This document shows, in pieces, positions 45,052-54,491 of a stretch of 64,000 nucleotides of DNA. A model generated the notes under the pieces. It saw nothing but the letters and a program-made list of their open reading frames with translations, searched no databases and was not told the DNA's origin. How positions within the stretch are numbered: the first letter of the stretch is position 1; the number at the start of each line of letters is the position of its first letter. This stretch comes from Agrobacterium sp. RAC06 (lineage in GTDB: Bacteria; Pseudomonadota; Alphaproteobacteria; Rhizobiales; Rhizobiaceae). The stretch covers positions 1,860,001-1,924,000 of the forward strand of contig NZ_CP016499.1 in the NCBI RefSeq assembly GCF_001713475.1, given 5' to 3'. Position numbers and translations under genes: made by a program.

Positions 45052-47118
45052 ATGCAACGCCTGACGCCTCTCGTCCTGCTGTGCCTGTCTGCGGCCATGT
45101 CCGCGCAGGCTGCCGACATGGTTCCGGTGCCAGAGATCGGCCCGGACCAGCTATCGTTCTCTGTGACCAACATGGACATGTCGGTCGATCCGGGCACCGA
45201 TTTCTACCGCTATGCGGTGGGCGGCTGGCTTGACCGTGTCGAACGTCCCGCCGACCGCGTCAGCATCGGGACCTTCGACTTCATGGGGCTGAGACTGACG
45301 GCGCAGATGAAGAACCTGATCGCGGAGGCCGGGGAGAAATCCGCAACCGCGACAAAGGGAAGTCCGCTGCAGCAGGTCGGCGCTTTTTACAACTCCTACA
45401 TGGATGTTGCCGCCCTCGACGCGAAGGGCATAGCGCCCATCGAGCCTGAACTGGCCAGGATCGACGCCATCGCGAGCCTCAACGATCTCGCGACCTATCT
45501 CGGGCACTATGTTTCCGTTGCTGGAGAGGTTCCCCTGGTCGGCATCGTTCCCTCGGCAGATCAGGCTGACACGACGAAGATGGTGCTCTTCATCGTCAAG
45601 GGTTCCCTGATCTTCAATCAGGAAAACCTCTACGAGGCTCCGGCGGGTTCGGCACTCGATATTGCTCTGAGGGGCAACCTGAAGACCGTGCTGGAACAGG
45701 CCGGATACGAAACTGCCCGTGCGGCGACCGTCGTCGACATGGTGGCCGATCTGGAGCGCGAGCTGCATGGAGCGATGCTGACGCCGGTCGAATCGATGAA
45801 CCCGGACAACAGCTACCAGCCCAAACCCTTCGACGCTGTTCAGGCCGAGATCCCGGCACTCGATCTCACGAAAATCCTTGCAGCCGTCAACGTCGCGGTG
45901 CCGGAAACGATTGTCCAGACGCAACCCCGCTACCTTGCGGCACTTTCGCGGGTGCTGGCGGACAGGCCACTCTCCGACATCAAGGACTACCTCAAGGTCA
46001 GGGTCATCAACCACTTCAAGCCGTTCCTTGGGACACGCTTCGATGGCAGTGCCCGCGAATGGAACCGGATCGTCTTTGGCATTGACCGGCTCCCGCCGCG
46101 CGAGGAGCTCGTCCAACAGAGCCTGCAGGCCAACATCGGTCATCCCGTTTCGCGTCTCTATGTCGAGCGCCACTTCTCCGAGGAGACGAAGGTCAAGGCG
46201 ACAGACATGGTGGAGCGTGTTCATCAAACCTTCGAGAACCGCATGAATCGCCTGACCTGGCTCAACGACGACACCAAGAAAGCGGCCCTCACAAAGCTTG
46301 AAAAACTTTCTTACAAGATCGGCTATCCGGAAAACTGGATCGACTATTCGACTGTCGACATCCGCGCGGACGATCTGATCGGCAACATCATGCGGATCAA
46401 TGCTTTCGATACCGCGCGCTCCTATGCGAAACTCGGCAAGCCGGTGGAACACGAGGCCTTCGCGGATTCCACCTCGACATTGCCCGTGATCATCAATGCC
46501 GGCTACGACATGCAGATCAACGGCTTTGAGGTGCCAGCCGCGATCCTGCAGCCGGCGGCTTTCGAGGCGACGAAAGATGCGCCCACCTATTTCTGCCGCA
46601 TAGGTGCTGTGCTCGGGCACGAGATGACCCATGGCTTCGACAGCCGGGGCCGGCTCTATGATGCCGATGGCAATCTCAACAACTGGTGGAAGCCGGAGGA
46701 CGCGAGCGCCTTCGACAAAGAGGCCGCCAAACTCATCGAACAGGCCGGTGCCTACGAGGTGTTGCCGGGCCTCAAGCTGAACGGTGCGCTGAGCGTCGGC
46801 GAAAACATGGCCGATGTCGGCGGCATCAACTTCGCCTTCGACGCACTGAAGGATTACCTGGCGGAGCATCCGGAAGAAAATGTCTCGATCGATGGCCTGA
46901 CGCCCGAGCAACGCTGCTTCATCTCCTGGGCCCAGTTCTGGGCGATGAAGGTGACGGACGAGGCCATCCGCAGCGTCTACATGAGCAATGCGCATCCGCC
47001 GGGCTTCTACCGCGCAACCGCGGCCCTCAAGCATGTCGACGGGTTTTACGAGGCCTTCGACATCAAGGAGGGCGACAAGGAATGGGTGCCGCCGGAACGG
47101 CGGGTGAAAGCTTGGTGA
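45052..47118 (+). CDS. M13-family (neprilysin/PepO-like) zinc metallopeptidase
   Basis: A 688-residue secreted endopeptidase. It has a signal peptide (MQRLTPLVLLCLSAAMSAQA). The zinc site is LGHEMTHGFDSRG near residue 522, with the third ligand Glu and an Asp in GENMADVGGINF. The substrate-binding NAGYDMQINGFEVPAAILQP corresponds to the NAxY motif. It degrades peptides of up to a few tens of residues, in the periplasm or outside. It ends in KAW, close to the family's CRVW-type ending but without the Cys. The SD is GAGGA. Confidence 0.92.
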   Translation: MQRLTPLVLLCLSAAMSAQAADMVPVPEIGPDQLSFSVTNMDMSVDPGTDFYRYAVGGWLDRVERPADRVSIGTFDFMGLRLTAQMKNLIAEAGEKSATATKGSPLQQVGAFYNSYMDVAALDAKGIAPIEPELARIDAIASLNDLATYLGHYVSVAGEVPLVGIVPSADQADTTKMVLFIVKGSLIFNQENLYEAPAGSALDIALRGNLKTVLEQAGYETARAATVVDMVADLERELHGAMLTPVESMNPDNSYQPKPFDAVQAEIPALDLTKILAAVNVAVPETIVQTQPRYLAALSRVLADRPLSDIKDYLKVRVINHFKPFLGTRFDGSAREWNRIVFGIDRLPPREELVQQSLQANIGHPVSRLYVERHFSEETKVKATDMVERVHQTFENRMNRLTWLNDDTKKAALTKLEKLSYKIGYPENWIDYSTVDIRADDLIGNIMRINAFDTARSYAKLGKPVEHEAFADSTSTLPVIINAGYDMQINGFEVPAAILQPAAFEATKDAPTYFCRIGAVLGHEMTHGFDSRGRLYDADGNLNNWWKPEDASAFDKEAAKLIEQAGAYEVLPGLKLNGALSVGENMADVGGINFAFDALKDYLAEHPEENVSIDGLTPEQRCFISWAQFWAMKVTDEAIRSVYMSNAHPPGFYRATAALKHVDGFYEAFDIKEGDKEWVPPERRVKAW

Positions 47119-47179
47119 GCAGATCGCCGACCGGCAGACATCAGGATCATGAACCAGAAAAGTCCAAAGGAGAGGGACT

Positions 47180-47728
47180 ATGAAACGCATCGTCGCATTG
47201 CTGGCTGCCACGACACTGGCTTTTCAGATGGGTCTCCAGCCGGTTGAGGCCGGCATGAGCGACAAGGACAAGGCGGCCGCGGCCGCTGCAGCCATCGCCA
47301 TCCTCGGCATCGCCGCTCTCGCCCACAACAAGCATCATTATGAGGAGGGCTATGAGCCGGGCGGCGGCGAGGAGACGGCTGAATTCGAGCGCGGCTATCG
47401 CGACGGCGTTCACGGTTACCCCTATTGGGAAGGAAACCGGACAAGCGGTTATGCCGCAGGCTATCAGGCCGGTGATCGGGAGCGCGAGAATTCGATGGCG
47501 CATCGCCAGCAGGCGTCCGCTGCCAAGGCGCCACCCATGGCCTATCAGGGTTGCGCCCAGATTGTGGCCCGCAACTTCGCGGTCGGCACCCATCAGGTCC
47601 ACTTCACCAAGGCGCGCTCGCCGGGCAAGCATGAATGGATGATCGAGGCCGCAGTCGGACGGCAGTACATGACCTGCAAGATGCGTGACAGCGGTGAGTT
47701 GATCGACCTGAGGGGCGGCCGCCTCTAA
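47180..47728 (+). CDS. Exported hypothetical protein
   Basis: A 182-residue protein of unknown function. The signal peptide MKRIVALLAATTLAFQMGLQ leads to an Ala-rich helix, then a Gly/Tyr/Glu-rich segment (GYEPGGGEETAEFERGYRDG) and a C-terminal domain with two Cys (GCAQIVAR and YMTCKM). Similar short exported proteins with a GYRDG motif are common in Rhizobiaceae. The SD AAGGAGAGGG is strong, 61 bases after the metallopeptidase gene. Confidence 0.72.
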   Translation: MKRIVALLAATTLAFQMGLQPVEAGMSDKDKAAAAAAAIAILGIAALAHNKHHYEEGYEPGGGEETAEFERGYRDGVHGYPYWEGNRTSGYAAGYQAGDRERENSMAHRQQASAAKAPPMAYQGCAQIVARNFAVGTHQVHFTKARSPGKHEWMIEAAVGRQYMTCKMRDSGELIDLRGGRL

Positions 47729-47740
47729 CGCCTGCTGGCA

Positions 47741-47765
47741 GGTCGCGGACACAGGTGCCGCGACC
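47741..47765 (+). terminator. Terminator after the exported hypothetical gene
   Basis: GGTCGCGG / CCGCGACC forms an 8-bp stem with a nine-base loop, followed by CGTTT. It begins 13 bases after the stop. Confidence 0.75.
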
Positions 47766-47786
47766 CGTTTCATGACCGAAGATGCA

Positions 47787-47804
47787 GTAAAACAGGGGTT
47801 TTAC
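47787..47804 (+). promoter_or_regulatory. Hairpin enclosing the ribosome site of the hydrolase gene
   Basis: GTAAAAC-AGGG-GTTTTAC is a perfect 7-bp stem whose loop carries the AGGGG ribosome site, ending one base before the ATG at 47806. It could control translation as a thermometer-like or protein-bound element. Confidence 0.5.
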
Positions 47805-47805
47805 G

Positions 47806-49770
47806 ATGGACTATACCGGCATACTGGCCTTGATCTCCTTCCTCACCGGCAACGCCGAGGACGGGTTCGCCACGTTGAAAGCGGGTACGGCTGGAAGCAC
47901 GCAGATCACCCAGATCGTCTGCCCCCGCCCGCTCCCGGTGGACGAGATCGAAGGTAAGACAGTATTTTGCGGCAGGGTCCAGGTTCCGGAGGATCATGCC
48001 AAGACGGACGGAAAGAAAATCAGCCTCGACTTCGCGATCCTAAAATCGCATTCGCTCTATCCGGAACCCGATCCGGTCGTCTATCTGCAGGGTGGGCCAG
48101 GCGCGAGCGCAATGGTGCAGATCCCGCTTCTGGCCCAGACCTTCGAACCCTTCCGGAAGACCCGCGACGTGGTGTTCTGGGACCAGCGCTCGGCAGGCCT
48201 GTCTGGTCATTCGGTGAAGTGCTTCAACGCTCTGGCAGCCAATGCCGCCAGCATCGCCAAGAAGCAGTATACGACCACCGCCATTGACGGATCGAACGTC
48301 AACAACAATACGATTGCCGATTGCCTGCGGGAGATCGAGGCCGCCGGCATCGACATCTCCAAGTACAACACAACGGAAAACGCCAGGGACATCCCGACAA
48401 TCATCAAGGCTCTCGGCTACGAGAGCTACAACATGTATGGCATTTCCTACGGCACGAAGCTGGCTCTGGAAGCCATGCGGGTCGCACCCGAGGGCATCCG
48501 CTCGGTCATCATAGACGGTGTGGCGCCTTCCTGGGTAAAGCTCTACGACACCTTCGCGCTCAAGGTCAGCGAGCCAATCGAACACGTGGTCGAACAGTGC
48601 AAGGCGGATGAGACCTGCAATGCGACCTTCCCGGAGCTCGACAAGATCATCATCGAGACCCTGCATGCGGCCAAGGCCGGCAAGGTCATCCACCAGGGCA
48701 AGCCAGTGGAGCCGAAGACGATCTTCCGCCCTTTCGAGGAGCGCAATGCAAAATACGGCAACCTGTCGATGACGCCCTATCTGCCTGCCTTCATCTACGA
48801 ATTGCATCGCGGTAAGGAGATGCCGACCGTCGACCTGCTGGTCGGTCGCGACTTCATCATGCCGATGCCGGGCGATGACGACGTTGCCAAGGCTTCCGCG
48901 ACACTGCCCAAGGCGCAACGCGCCCTGATCGGCACATTGGCCGACAATGCCATGATTTCTGCCAGGATCGCCCGTTCCAACCAGAACGTCATCGAAGAAC
49001 TGCGCGACGAGATCGATGCGGAAAAGAACTATGGCCCCGTCGCCATCTTGTTCGACACCGAGCTCGAGAAAGCGCTGATTGCCGCGCGCGGAACCGATGC
49101 GACAAAAGGTGCCAGCATGGTGGCCGATTACGCCGCACTGCAGGTCATCACTCCATCAAAGGAAGCCCTCGGCACCTTCGTCAAAACCCATACCACGGGC
49201 GAAGCCACGGCCCGGTTGACCGCTCTGATTGACAGCATGAGCGAGGCCGAACTCGCCGGCTACTTCGCCATCATCCAGCGGGATGTCGCAAGATCAGAGG
49301 AAGGTTTCTTCGGCGACCTCTATCTCTTCAACTACGCCTGCCAGGAGGACCTGCCGTTCAACAGTTTCGAGGGCTACCAAGCCTTCACCGCTGCCCAGAA
49401 ATACCCCTATATCGGGGATGACGCCGACGAAGCGGCCCGCTTCGTCTTCGGTTCCTGCATTCCCTTCAAGCAGGTTCAGCGCGACAACTGGCAGGTCCCG
49501 GTCAAGAGCGACATTCCGACCCTGTCGATCGGCAGCCTCTATGACAGCCAGACGCCGGCGAGCTGGGCCGAGATCGCGACCGAGGAGCTGAGCAATGCTC
49601 AGGTCTTCATGATCCCCGAGGCCGGCCATGGCGCCCTAATCTACCAGTCCTGCGTGGCCGACATGGGCGTGGCCTTCATCAACCAACCCGGGCGCAAGCT
49701 GTCGAACGATTGCGCGGAAAGCATCAGCATCGAGTGGCACATCCCCGACTGGGCAAAGGCAGCGAAGTGA
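47806..49770 (+). CDS. Alpha/beta hydrolase with TAP-like C-terminal domain
   Basis: A 654-residue hydrolase of the tripeptidyl-aminopeptidase-like group. The oxyanion motif is YLQGGPGASA near residue 92, DQRSAG follows, the nucleophile Ser is in MYGISYGTKLALE near residue 210, and the TAP-like C-terminal part has the catalytic Asp and His region (SLYDSQTPASW and EAGHGALI). The long insert between the halves is typical. The N-terminus is only weakly hydrophobic, so export is unclear. It overlaps the CPBP gene by GTGA. The ribosome site lies in a hairpin. Confidence 0.85.
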   Translation: MDYTGILALISFLTGNAEDGFATLKAGTAGSTQITQIVCPRPLPVDEIEGKTVFCGRVQVPEDHAKTDGKKISLDFAILKSHSLYPEPDPVVYLQGGPGASAMVQIPLLAQTFEPFRKTRDVVFWDQRSAGLSGHSVKCFNALAANAASIAKKQYTTTAIDGSNVNNNTIADCLREIEAAGIDISKYNTTENARDIPTIIKALGYESYNMYGISYGTKLALEAMRVAPEGIRSVIIDGVAPSWVKLYDTFALKVSEPIEHVVEQCKADETCNATFPELDKIIIETLHAAKAGKVIHQGKPVEPKTIFRPFEERNAKYGNLSMTPYLPAFIYELHRGKEMPTVDLLVGRDFIMPMPGDDDVAKASATLPKAQRALIGTLADNAMISARIARSNQNVIEELRDEIDAEKNYGPVAILFDTELEKALIAARGTDATKGASMVADYAALQVITPSKEALGTFVKTHTTGEATARLTALIDSMSEAELAGYFAIIQRDVARSEEGFFGDLYLFNYACQEDLPFNSFEGYQAFTAAQKYPYIGDDADEAARFVFGSCIPFKQVQRDNWQVPVKSDIPTLSIGSLYDSQTPASWAEIATEELSNAQVFMIPEAGHGALIYQSCVADMGVAFINQPGRKLSNDCAESISIEWHIPDWAKAAK

Positions 49771-50678
49771 GGTCAGGCACTTTGGCCCGTCAGGAACAGA
49801 CGAGGGATTTAGGGGATGCAACAAAGGGTGCGCCGCCACTCTGGCTGCGCATCCTGCAGTTTCCGCTGACACGCATCCTTGTGCTCGCCCCACTGCTATT
49901 CCTCTTGATGGGCATCAGCAATGGGTTCTGGAGCGTCCAATTTGCCGATCGGCCTCTGCTGGCGATTGCCAGCGCGGCCCTCATGGCGGCGCTGGCCATT
50001 GCCGTCTATGTGGGCTTCGTCCGTTTCGTGGAAAGGCGCCCCGTGGACGAACTGGCCCTGCCGGCGATGGGCCGCGAACTGGGCCTCGGCCTGTTCGCTG
50101 GCGCCGGCCTATACACACTGTGTGTCGTGATCCTGGTCCTTCTCGGGGTCTACAGCATCGACGGCATCAATCCCGCTTCGCTCATGCTTCCGTCCGTGGC
50201 GATGGCATTGAGTTCGGGTGTCTTCGAGGAACTGCTGCACCGGGGCACGATCTTTCGCAATGTCGAAGCGCTTGCGGGAAGCTGGATTGCGCTGGTTGCC
50301 TCGGCGCTGATCTTCGGCCTGGTGCATCTTGGTAACCCGGACGGCAACATCATCGGCGCGCTCGCCATCACCATCGAGGCGGGCCTGCTGCTTGCCGCTC
50401 TTTATCTGGTCACGCGAAGGCTTTGGTTGAGCATCGGTGCCCACATCGCGTGGAACTTCACCCAGGGCGGCATCTTCTCCGGCTCGGTGTCAGGCGCCTT
50501 CGAACAGCCAGGCCTGTTCAAGGCCGTGATCGAAGGGCCGCAGCTTTTGACCGGCGGAAAATTCGGGATGGAAGCGAGCCTTGTCGCGCTCGTCATCTGT
50601 ACTGCGACGGGCCTTTTGGTCCTACTCATGGCCGTGAAGCGCAAAAACATGGTGCCGCCGATGTGGAAACGGACCTGA
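49767..50678 (+). CDS. CPBP-family intramembrane protease
   Basis: A 303-residue membrane protein with about seven or eight helices. The CPBP (CAAX protease / bacteriocin-processing) motifs are EELLHRGTIF near residue 172, FGLVHLGNP near residue 205, and HIAWNF near residue 248. Members act as prenyl-protein proteases or in bacteriocin self-immunity. The GTG at 49767 overlaps the hydrolase stop, so the two are coupled. The longer frame from 49710 would run through the hydrolase gene. Confidence 0.87.
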   Translation: MRSGTLARQEQTRDLGDATKGAPPLWLRILQFPLTRILVLAPLLFLLMGISNGFWSVQFADRPLLAIASAALMAALAIAVYVGFVRFVERRPVDELALPAMGRELGLGLFAGAGLYTLCVVILVLLGVYSIDGINPASLMLPSVAMALSSGVFEELLHRGTIFRNVEALAGSWIALVASALIFGLVHLGNPDGNIIGALAITIEAGLLLAALYLVTRRLWLSIGAHIAWNFTQGGIFSGSVSGAFEQPGLFKAVIEGPQLLTGGKFGMEASLVALVICTATGLLVLLMAVKRKNMVPPMWKRT

Positions 50679-50751
50679 CGAGATGCCGGGAAGAGGCGCA
50701 ATACTGCCGAGTATCGCCACGGCAAAGGCAAGTGAACAAAGGTAGGTTCAA

Positions 50752-51522
50752 ATGAATTTTGCACACGGGAAGGCCCGTCTCCCTCTCAGCCTCATCGTCT
50801 ACGTGCTCTGGGCCGCGATCACCATTGGCGGCGGGATCTGGCTGAGCGGCGGGCAAAAGCAGTCCTTGATTGAAGGCCTTTCCAAGGGACCACTGTGGAA
50901 CGTTATCGCAGCCTTTCTCTTCCTCGTCCTCGTCATCATCACGGCGGGTTGGCGCGATATGAAATTCGGGGCGCCCGACCCGATGAGCTCGCTTCGGATC
51001 ATGTGGTTCCCGGCACTTTACGTCATTGCGTTCCTCAGCATGGCAGGCCTCCTCGGCTTGCCACCGTTGAGCTTGATGCTTCTGATTTTTCTCAGCACCG
51101 CATTCGTCGGCCTGTCAGAGGAGACAATGTTCCGTGGTGTGCTGTTTGAGGCTCTGCGGACCCGGGTGAAGATCTGGCCCGCGATGATCTGGACATCGAT
51201 CCTGTTCGGCTCCGTCCACATCCTCAACGCATTGACGACGGGCGAATTCCTGAACGCCTTGCTGCAGGCCTTTACCGCGACCCTGAGCGGCTTCGCCTTC
51301 ATCGCCATTCTCGTTCGCACCGGCTCGATCTGGCCGGCGATCATCTATCATGCGCTGTGGGACTTCGGCACATTCGCGATCTCTGCCAGCAGCGAGGCAA
51401 GCGGTGCCGCGTCGAGCGGCGAAGTCGACAGATGGGCCTTCCTGCTGCCTGTACTGCTCGTCCTGCCAAACTTTCTCTATGGGATGTACCTTCTGCGACA
51501 CGTTCGGAACGAGGATGTTTGA
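50752..51522 (+). CDS. Second CPBP-family intramembrane protease
   Basis: A 256-residue membrane protein with about eight helices. CPBP motifs are SEETMFRGVLFEAL near residue 122, FGSVHILN near residue 157, and HALWDFGTFA near residue 197. It is clearly different in sequence from the first CPBP protein, so not a recent duplicate. The SD is AAAGGTAGG. It follows 73 bases after the first. Confidence 0.87.
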   Translation: MNFAHGKARLPLSLIVYVLWAAITIGGGIWLSGGQKQSLIEGLSKGPLWNVIAAFLFLVLVIITAGWRDMKFGAPDPMSSLRIMWFPALYVIAFLSMAGLLGLPPLSLMLLIFLSTAFVGLSEETMFRGVLFEALRTRVKIWPAMIWTSILFGSVHILNALTTGEFLNALLQAFTATLSGFAFIAILVRTGSIWPAIIYHALWDFGTFAISASSEASGAASSGEVDRWAFLLPVLLVLPNFLYGMYLLRHVRNEDV

Positions 51523-51880
51523 GTAGGAAGAAGCCTTTCGCCCAGTGACTAGAAAATGGCTTCACTGTGCCTTTGTGCCAGCAGCGTTTGTCGCCGACGT
51601 CATGGTCTCTGCCGTAGTCGATGCCAAAAGTCGGGAATGCGGCGTGATGCCACTCCCGCGCTGTGTCCGCTGCCAGGCGAGGGCAATGAAGACCGAACGA
51701 CCGAAATGGAGGCGCATAGCAGAAATCATTACGGCAGGGGGGCCTGGGCATACTGCTGGGCTCGAAGCTGATCTGGCTGACCGTCGAGAACGCATTCCTC
51801 CATAAGCAACGTTCAGGTGTCTGTCAGCTTTGCACGGCAGTGCATCGGATCTTGGGATCCATGCACGAAAGGAAGCGGGC
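51523..51880. other. Intergenic stretch before eptA
   Basis: About 360 bases without a recognisable gene. Frames of 75-125 codons exist on both strands but none has a plausible ribosome site or motif. It should contain the eptA promoter; no binding site could be assigned. Confidence 0.45.
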
Positions 51881-53518
51881 TTGTTGAAGACGCTTTTGAA
51901 GTTCAGACCGCGCTTGCGCAGCGAATGGCTGAGCATACTCACCGCAGTCTATCTGCTGTTTTTCATGAACGGGACTTTCTGGGGCAAGTCCTTCCTCTAC
52001 CTCCAGGGGCAAGGCTTCGCGCTTGTTGGGCTGGCGGTCGGTCTTTTGGCCGCCTTTGTCGCGCTGACCGTCACGTTCTCAGCCAAATACCTGATCAAGC
52101 CGGCCCTGATCCTCATGGTGATCACCAGCGTGGCGAGTGCGTGGTTCATGGATCGTTTCGGCGTGATCGTCGACACTGAGATGATCCGCAACGCGGCCGA
52201 GACCAACACGGCCGAGGCCGGCCACCTGATGACCGGTGCCTTTGTCCTTCATATGGGGCTCTTTGGTATCCTGCCCTCGCTGTTCATCGCCTGGGTCGAG
52301 GTCGTGCACCGTCCACTCCTCAAAAAATTCATAGTCAATCTGATGATCATCGCGCCGTCTCTGCTGGTATTTGCTGGTGCTGGCCTCTCGAACAGCGGCA
52401 CATTCATCTTCAGCACCCGTGAGCACCGTGACTGGTTCCGAACGCTGAACCCGATCTTTCCGGTCGGAAGCGCGGCCAGCTTCCTGATTGGACGATCACG
52501 CGAGCAAGCGATTGTTCTCCAGCCGATCGGTACCGATGCCAGGGTTTTGGATGCTCTGCCGGCCAATGGCCGCCGACCACGCGTCACGATCATCGTCGTT
52601 GGCGAAACCGCGCGGGCGCAGAGTTTCCAGCTCGGCGGCTACGAGCGCCCGACGAACCCTCAGCTTTCGAAGCGCGACATCACCTATTTCAGCGACACTT
52701 CTAGCTGCGGAACGGCGACGGCTGTCTCAGTGCCCTGCATGTTTTCGGTCTATGGTCGACGGGACTACTCGCACGCAAAAGCCTTGGCGACAGAGGACCT
52801 GATGGATGTCCTCACCCATGCCGGCATCAAGACCGAATGGTGGGACAACAACACCGGCGACAAACATGTCGCCGATCGAATCCAGAAGACCGATTTCTTC
52901 AAATCGAACGATCCGCGTTTCTGCCATGGCGGTGAGTGTCTGGACCAAATCCTGGTCGACGGCCTCGATGCCTGGCTGGACAAGGTGGATGGCGACGCCG
53001 TTCTGGTCCTCCACCAGCTCGGCAATCACGGCCCCGCCTATTATCTCCGCTATCCCGACGAGTTCCGCAAATTCGTGCCGGATTGCCGCTCGGCAAACTT
53101 TGATGCCTGTACGCCGGAGACCATCAGGAACGCCTATGACAACGCCCTGCTCTACACCGACCATATTCTCTCCGAGGTAATCGACAAGCTGAGCACCCAT
53201 GCCAAAACGCTGGATACGGCGATGATCTACATGTCTGACCATGGCGAGTCGCTGGGCGAAAACGGTCTCTATCTGCACGGCGCGCCGTATATGTTTGCGC
53301 CAGCCGAACAGACCCATGTTCCGCTTGTTCTCTGGACGTCACCCGACCTTCGACAGTCGACCGGCATCGACAAACCGTGCCTCACATCCAAGGCGGATTT
53401 GCCCCATTCGCACGACAACCTCTTCCACAGTGTGCTCGGCCTGATGCAGGTGAAGACTGCGGTCTATGACCCGGCCCTCGACATTTTTGCAGCCTGCCGC
53501 AGCAGAGTCTCGTCTTGA
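51881..53518 (+). CDS. eptA: Lipid A phosphoethanolamine transferase
   Basis: An inner-membrane enzyme that adds phosphoethanolamine to lipid A, lowering negative charge and giving polymyxin tolerance; 545 residues. Five helices fill the first 180 residues. The periplasmic sulfatase-fold domain has the metal Glu in VVGETARAQ, the nucleophile Thr in SSCGTATAVSVPCMFS, the HQLGNHGPAYY and MSDHGESLGE motifs, and several Cys for disulfides. The TTG at 51881, preceded by AGGAAGCGGG, is the best start; another TTG at 51830 is in frame and no ATG is suitable. A two-component system lies 1 kb downstream. Confidence 0.9.
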   Translation: MLKTLLKFRPRLRSEWLSILTAVYLLFFMNGTFWGKSFLYLQGQGFALVGLAVGLLAAFVALTVTFSAKYLIKPALILMVITSVASAWFMDRFGVIVDTEMIRNAAETNTAEAGHLMTGAFVLHMGLFGILPSLFIAWVEVVHRPLLKKFIVNLMIIAPSLLVFAGAGLSNSGTFIFSTREHRDWFRTLNPIFPVGSAASFLIGRSREQAIVLQPIGTDARVLDALPANGRRPRVTIIVVGETARAQSFQLGGYERPTNPQLSKRDITYFSDTSSCGTATAVSVPCMFSVYGRRDYSHAKALATEDLMDVLTHAGIKTEWWDNNTGDKHVADRIQKTDFFKSNDPRFCHGGECLDQILVDGLDAWLDKVDGDAVLVLHQLGNHGPAYYLRYPDEFRKFVPDCRSANFDACTPETIRNAYDNALLYTDHILSEVIDKLSTHAKTLDTAMIYMSDHGESLGENGLYLHGAPYMFAPAEQTHVPLVLWTSPDLRQSTGIDKPCLTSKADLPHSHDNLFHSVLGLMQVKTAVYDPALDIFAACRSRVSS

Positions 53519-53581
53519 GGGGCACTTCAGAGATTCGGTCCATCAAACCCATCAAACCCATCAAGCCTACTCACGACAGAC

Positions 53582-53608
53582 AAGGACGCCGCGGTTTGCG
53601 GCGTCCTT
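53582..53608. terminator. Bidirectional terminator between eptA and the cytochrome b gene
   Basis: AAGGACGCCGC-GGTTT-GCGGCGTCCTT is a perfect 11-bp stem followed by TGTTTCG on the plus strand. Just upstream, 53541-53567 holds three tandem copies of a 9-bp unit (CATCAAACC). Confidence 0.9.
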
Positions 53609-53629
53609 TGTTTCGTTGGGGCTTCTCTT

Positions 53630-54169
53630 TCAGAGAATATCGCCGCCGTCCGGTGCGCGTTTGCGCCCGGTGAACATGGCAAGCGCAAGGTTTTCATGAT
53701 GCCGGAGGCTGGCATGAATGACGCCCACCACGTGGACAGCGATGGCCACCAGCAGCAATTGAGCGAGCGCTTCATGTGTCTCCTCGACCCATTCAATGCC
53801 CCAATAGGCATCCGTCGTCTGCATCCAGCCGGTGAGCGCGATGCCACCGACCATCAGAAGCAACACGACCACCATGGCGGCCCCGAGCGGGTTGTGGCCG
53901 AGATATCGGGCCTCCTTGTGGCGAAGCATGTCGCCGGCGTAATGCAGCGTGCGCTTCGGCGAGCGGATGAACTGGCTGAAACGGGCGTAGCGCGTCCCGG
54001 CTATGCCGAGAATGAGCCGCAGGCCAATCAGGCCGGCGGCCGCATAGCCTGCCACCTCGTGCAGGCTTTGCAACTCGTCCGCCGTCAACCAGCACAAGGC
54101 GACACTGCCCACGAGGCTCCAGTGAAAGAGCCTGACCGGACGATCCCAGACCTTGACTGTCGACGTCAT
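53630..54169 (-). CDS. Cytochrome b561-type membrane protein
   Basis: A 179-residue di-heme cytochrome b with four helices. VKVWDRPVRLFHWSLVGSVA opens the protein; heme-ligand His residues are in LFHW, SLHEVAGY, ETHEALA and VHVVGVIH. It likely passes electrons from the quinone pool or to a periplasmic acceptor. It lies three bases downstream of the PepSY gene in a two-gene operon divergent from a two-component system. Confidence 0.88.
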   Translation of the reverse strand: MTSTVKVWDRPVRLFHWSLVGSVALCWLTADELQSLHEVAGYAAAGLIGLRLILGIAGTRYARFSQFIRSPKRTLHYAGDMLRHKEARYLGHNPLGAAMVVVLLLMVGGIALTGWMQTTDAYWGIEWVEETHEALAQLLLVAIAVHVVGVIHASLRHHENLALAMFTGRKRAPDGGDIL

Positions 54170-54172
54170 CGA

Positions 54173-54439
54173 TCAGTCCTCGATCTTCATGTCGACCGAC
54201 TGGAGGGTCTGCGGGTCAAAATAGGCTTCGACCTTCTTGCCTTCGGCATTGATGGCATAGGCTTCATAGCAGCCGTCTTCGGTCTTGATCGAGCGGACCT
54301 TCCAGCCTTCGCCTTCAAGCTTGGTTTGCAGCGCCTCGCGCGGCTTCCAGTCGGCCATGGCGACATTGCATTTTTCGGAAGCAAGTGCGGTGCCGCCAAA
54401 GGCAGCTGCGAGGCCGAGAGCGATGATGATCTTCTGCAT
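54173..54439 (-). CDS. Periplasmic PepSY-domain protein
   Basis: An 88-residue exported protein. The signal peptide is MQKIIIALGLAAAFGGTALA. The mature part is a single PepSY unit: MADWKPREALQTKLEGEGWK, then GCYEAYAINAEGKKVEAYFDP. PepSY proteins of this kind accompany cytochrome b561 and are often controlled by a neighbouring QseBC-like system. ATG 54439 follows AGGAAC. The cytochrome gene follows after three bases. Confidence 0.85.
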   Translation of the reverse strand: MQKIIIALGLAAAFGGTALASEKCNVAMADWKPREALQTKLEGEGWKVRSIKTEDGCYEAYAINAEGKKVEAYFDPQTLQSVDMKIED

Positions 54440-54491
54440 GGAATGTGTTCCTTTCCTGGTGTTGGACACGAGGGGAGGATCGACCCGCAAG

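Noticed and set aside
45151..47211. Minus-strand frame of 686 codons opposite the M13 peptidase
   Set aside because: The plus strand carries HEMTH, GENMADVGG, a signal peptide and an SD; the antisense frame has no motif.
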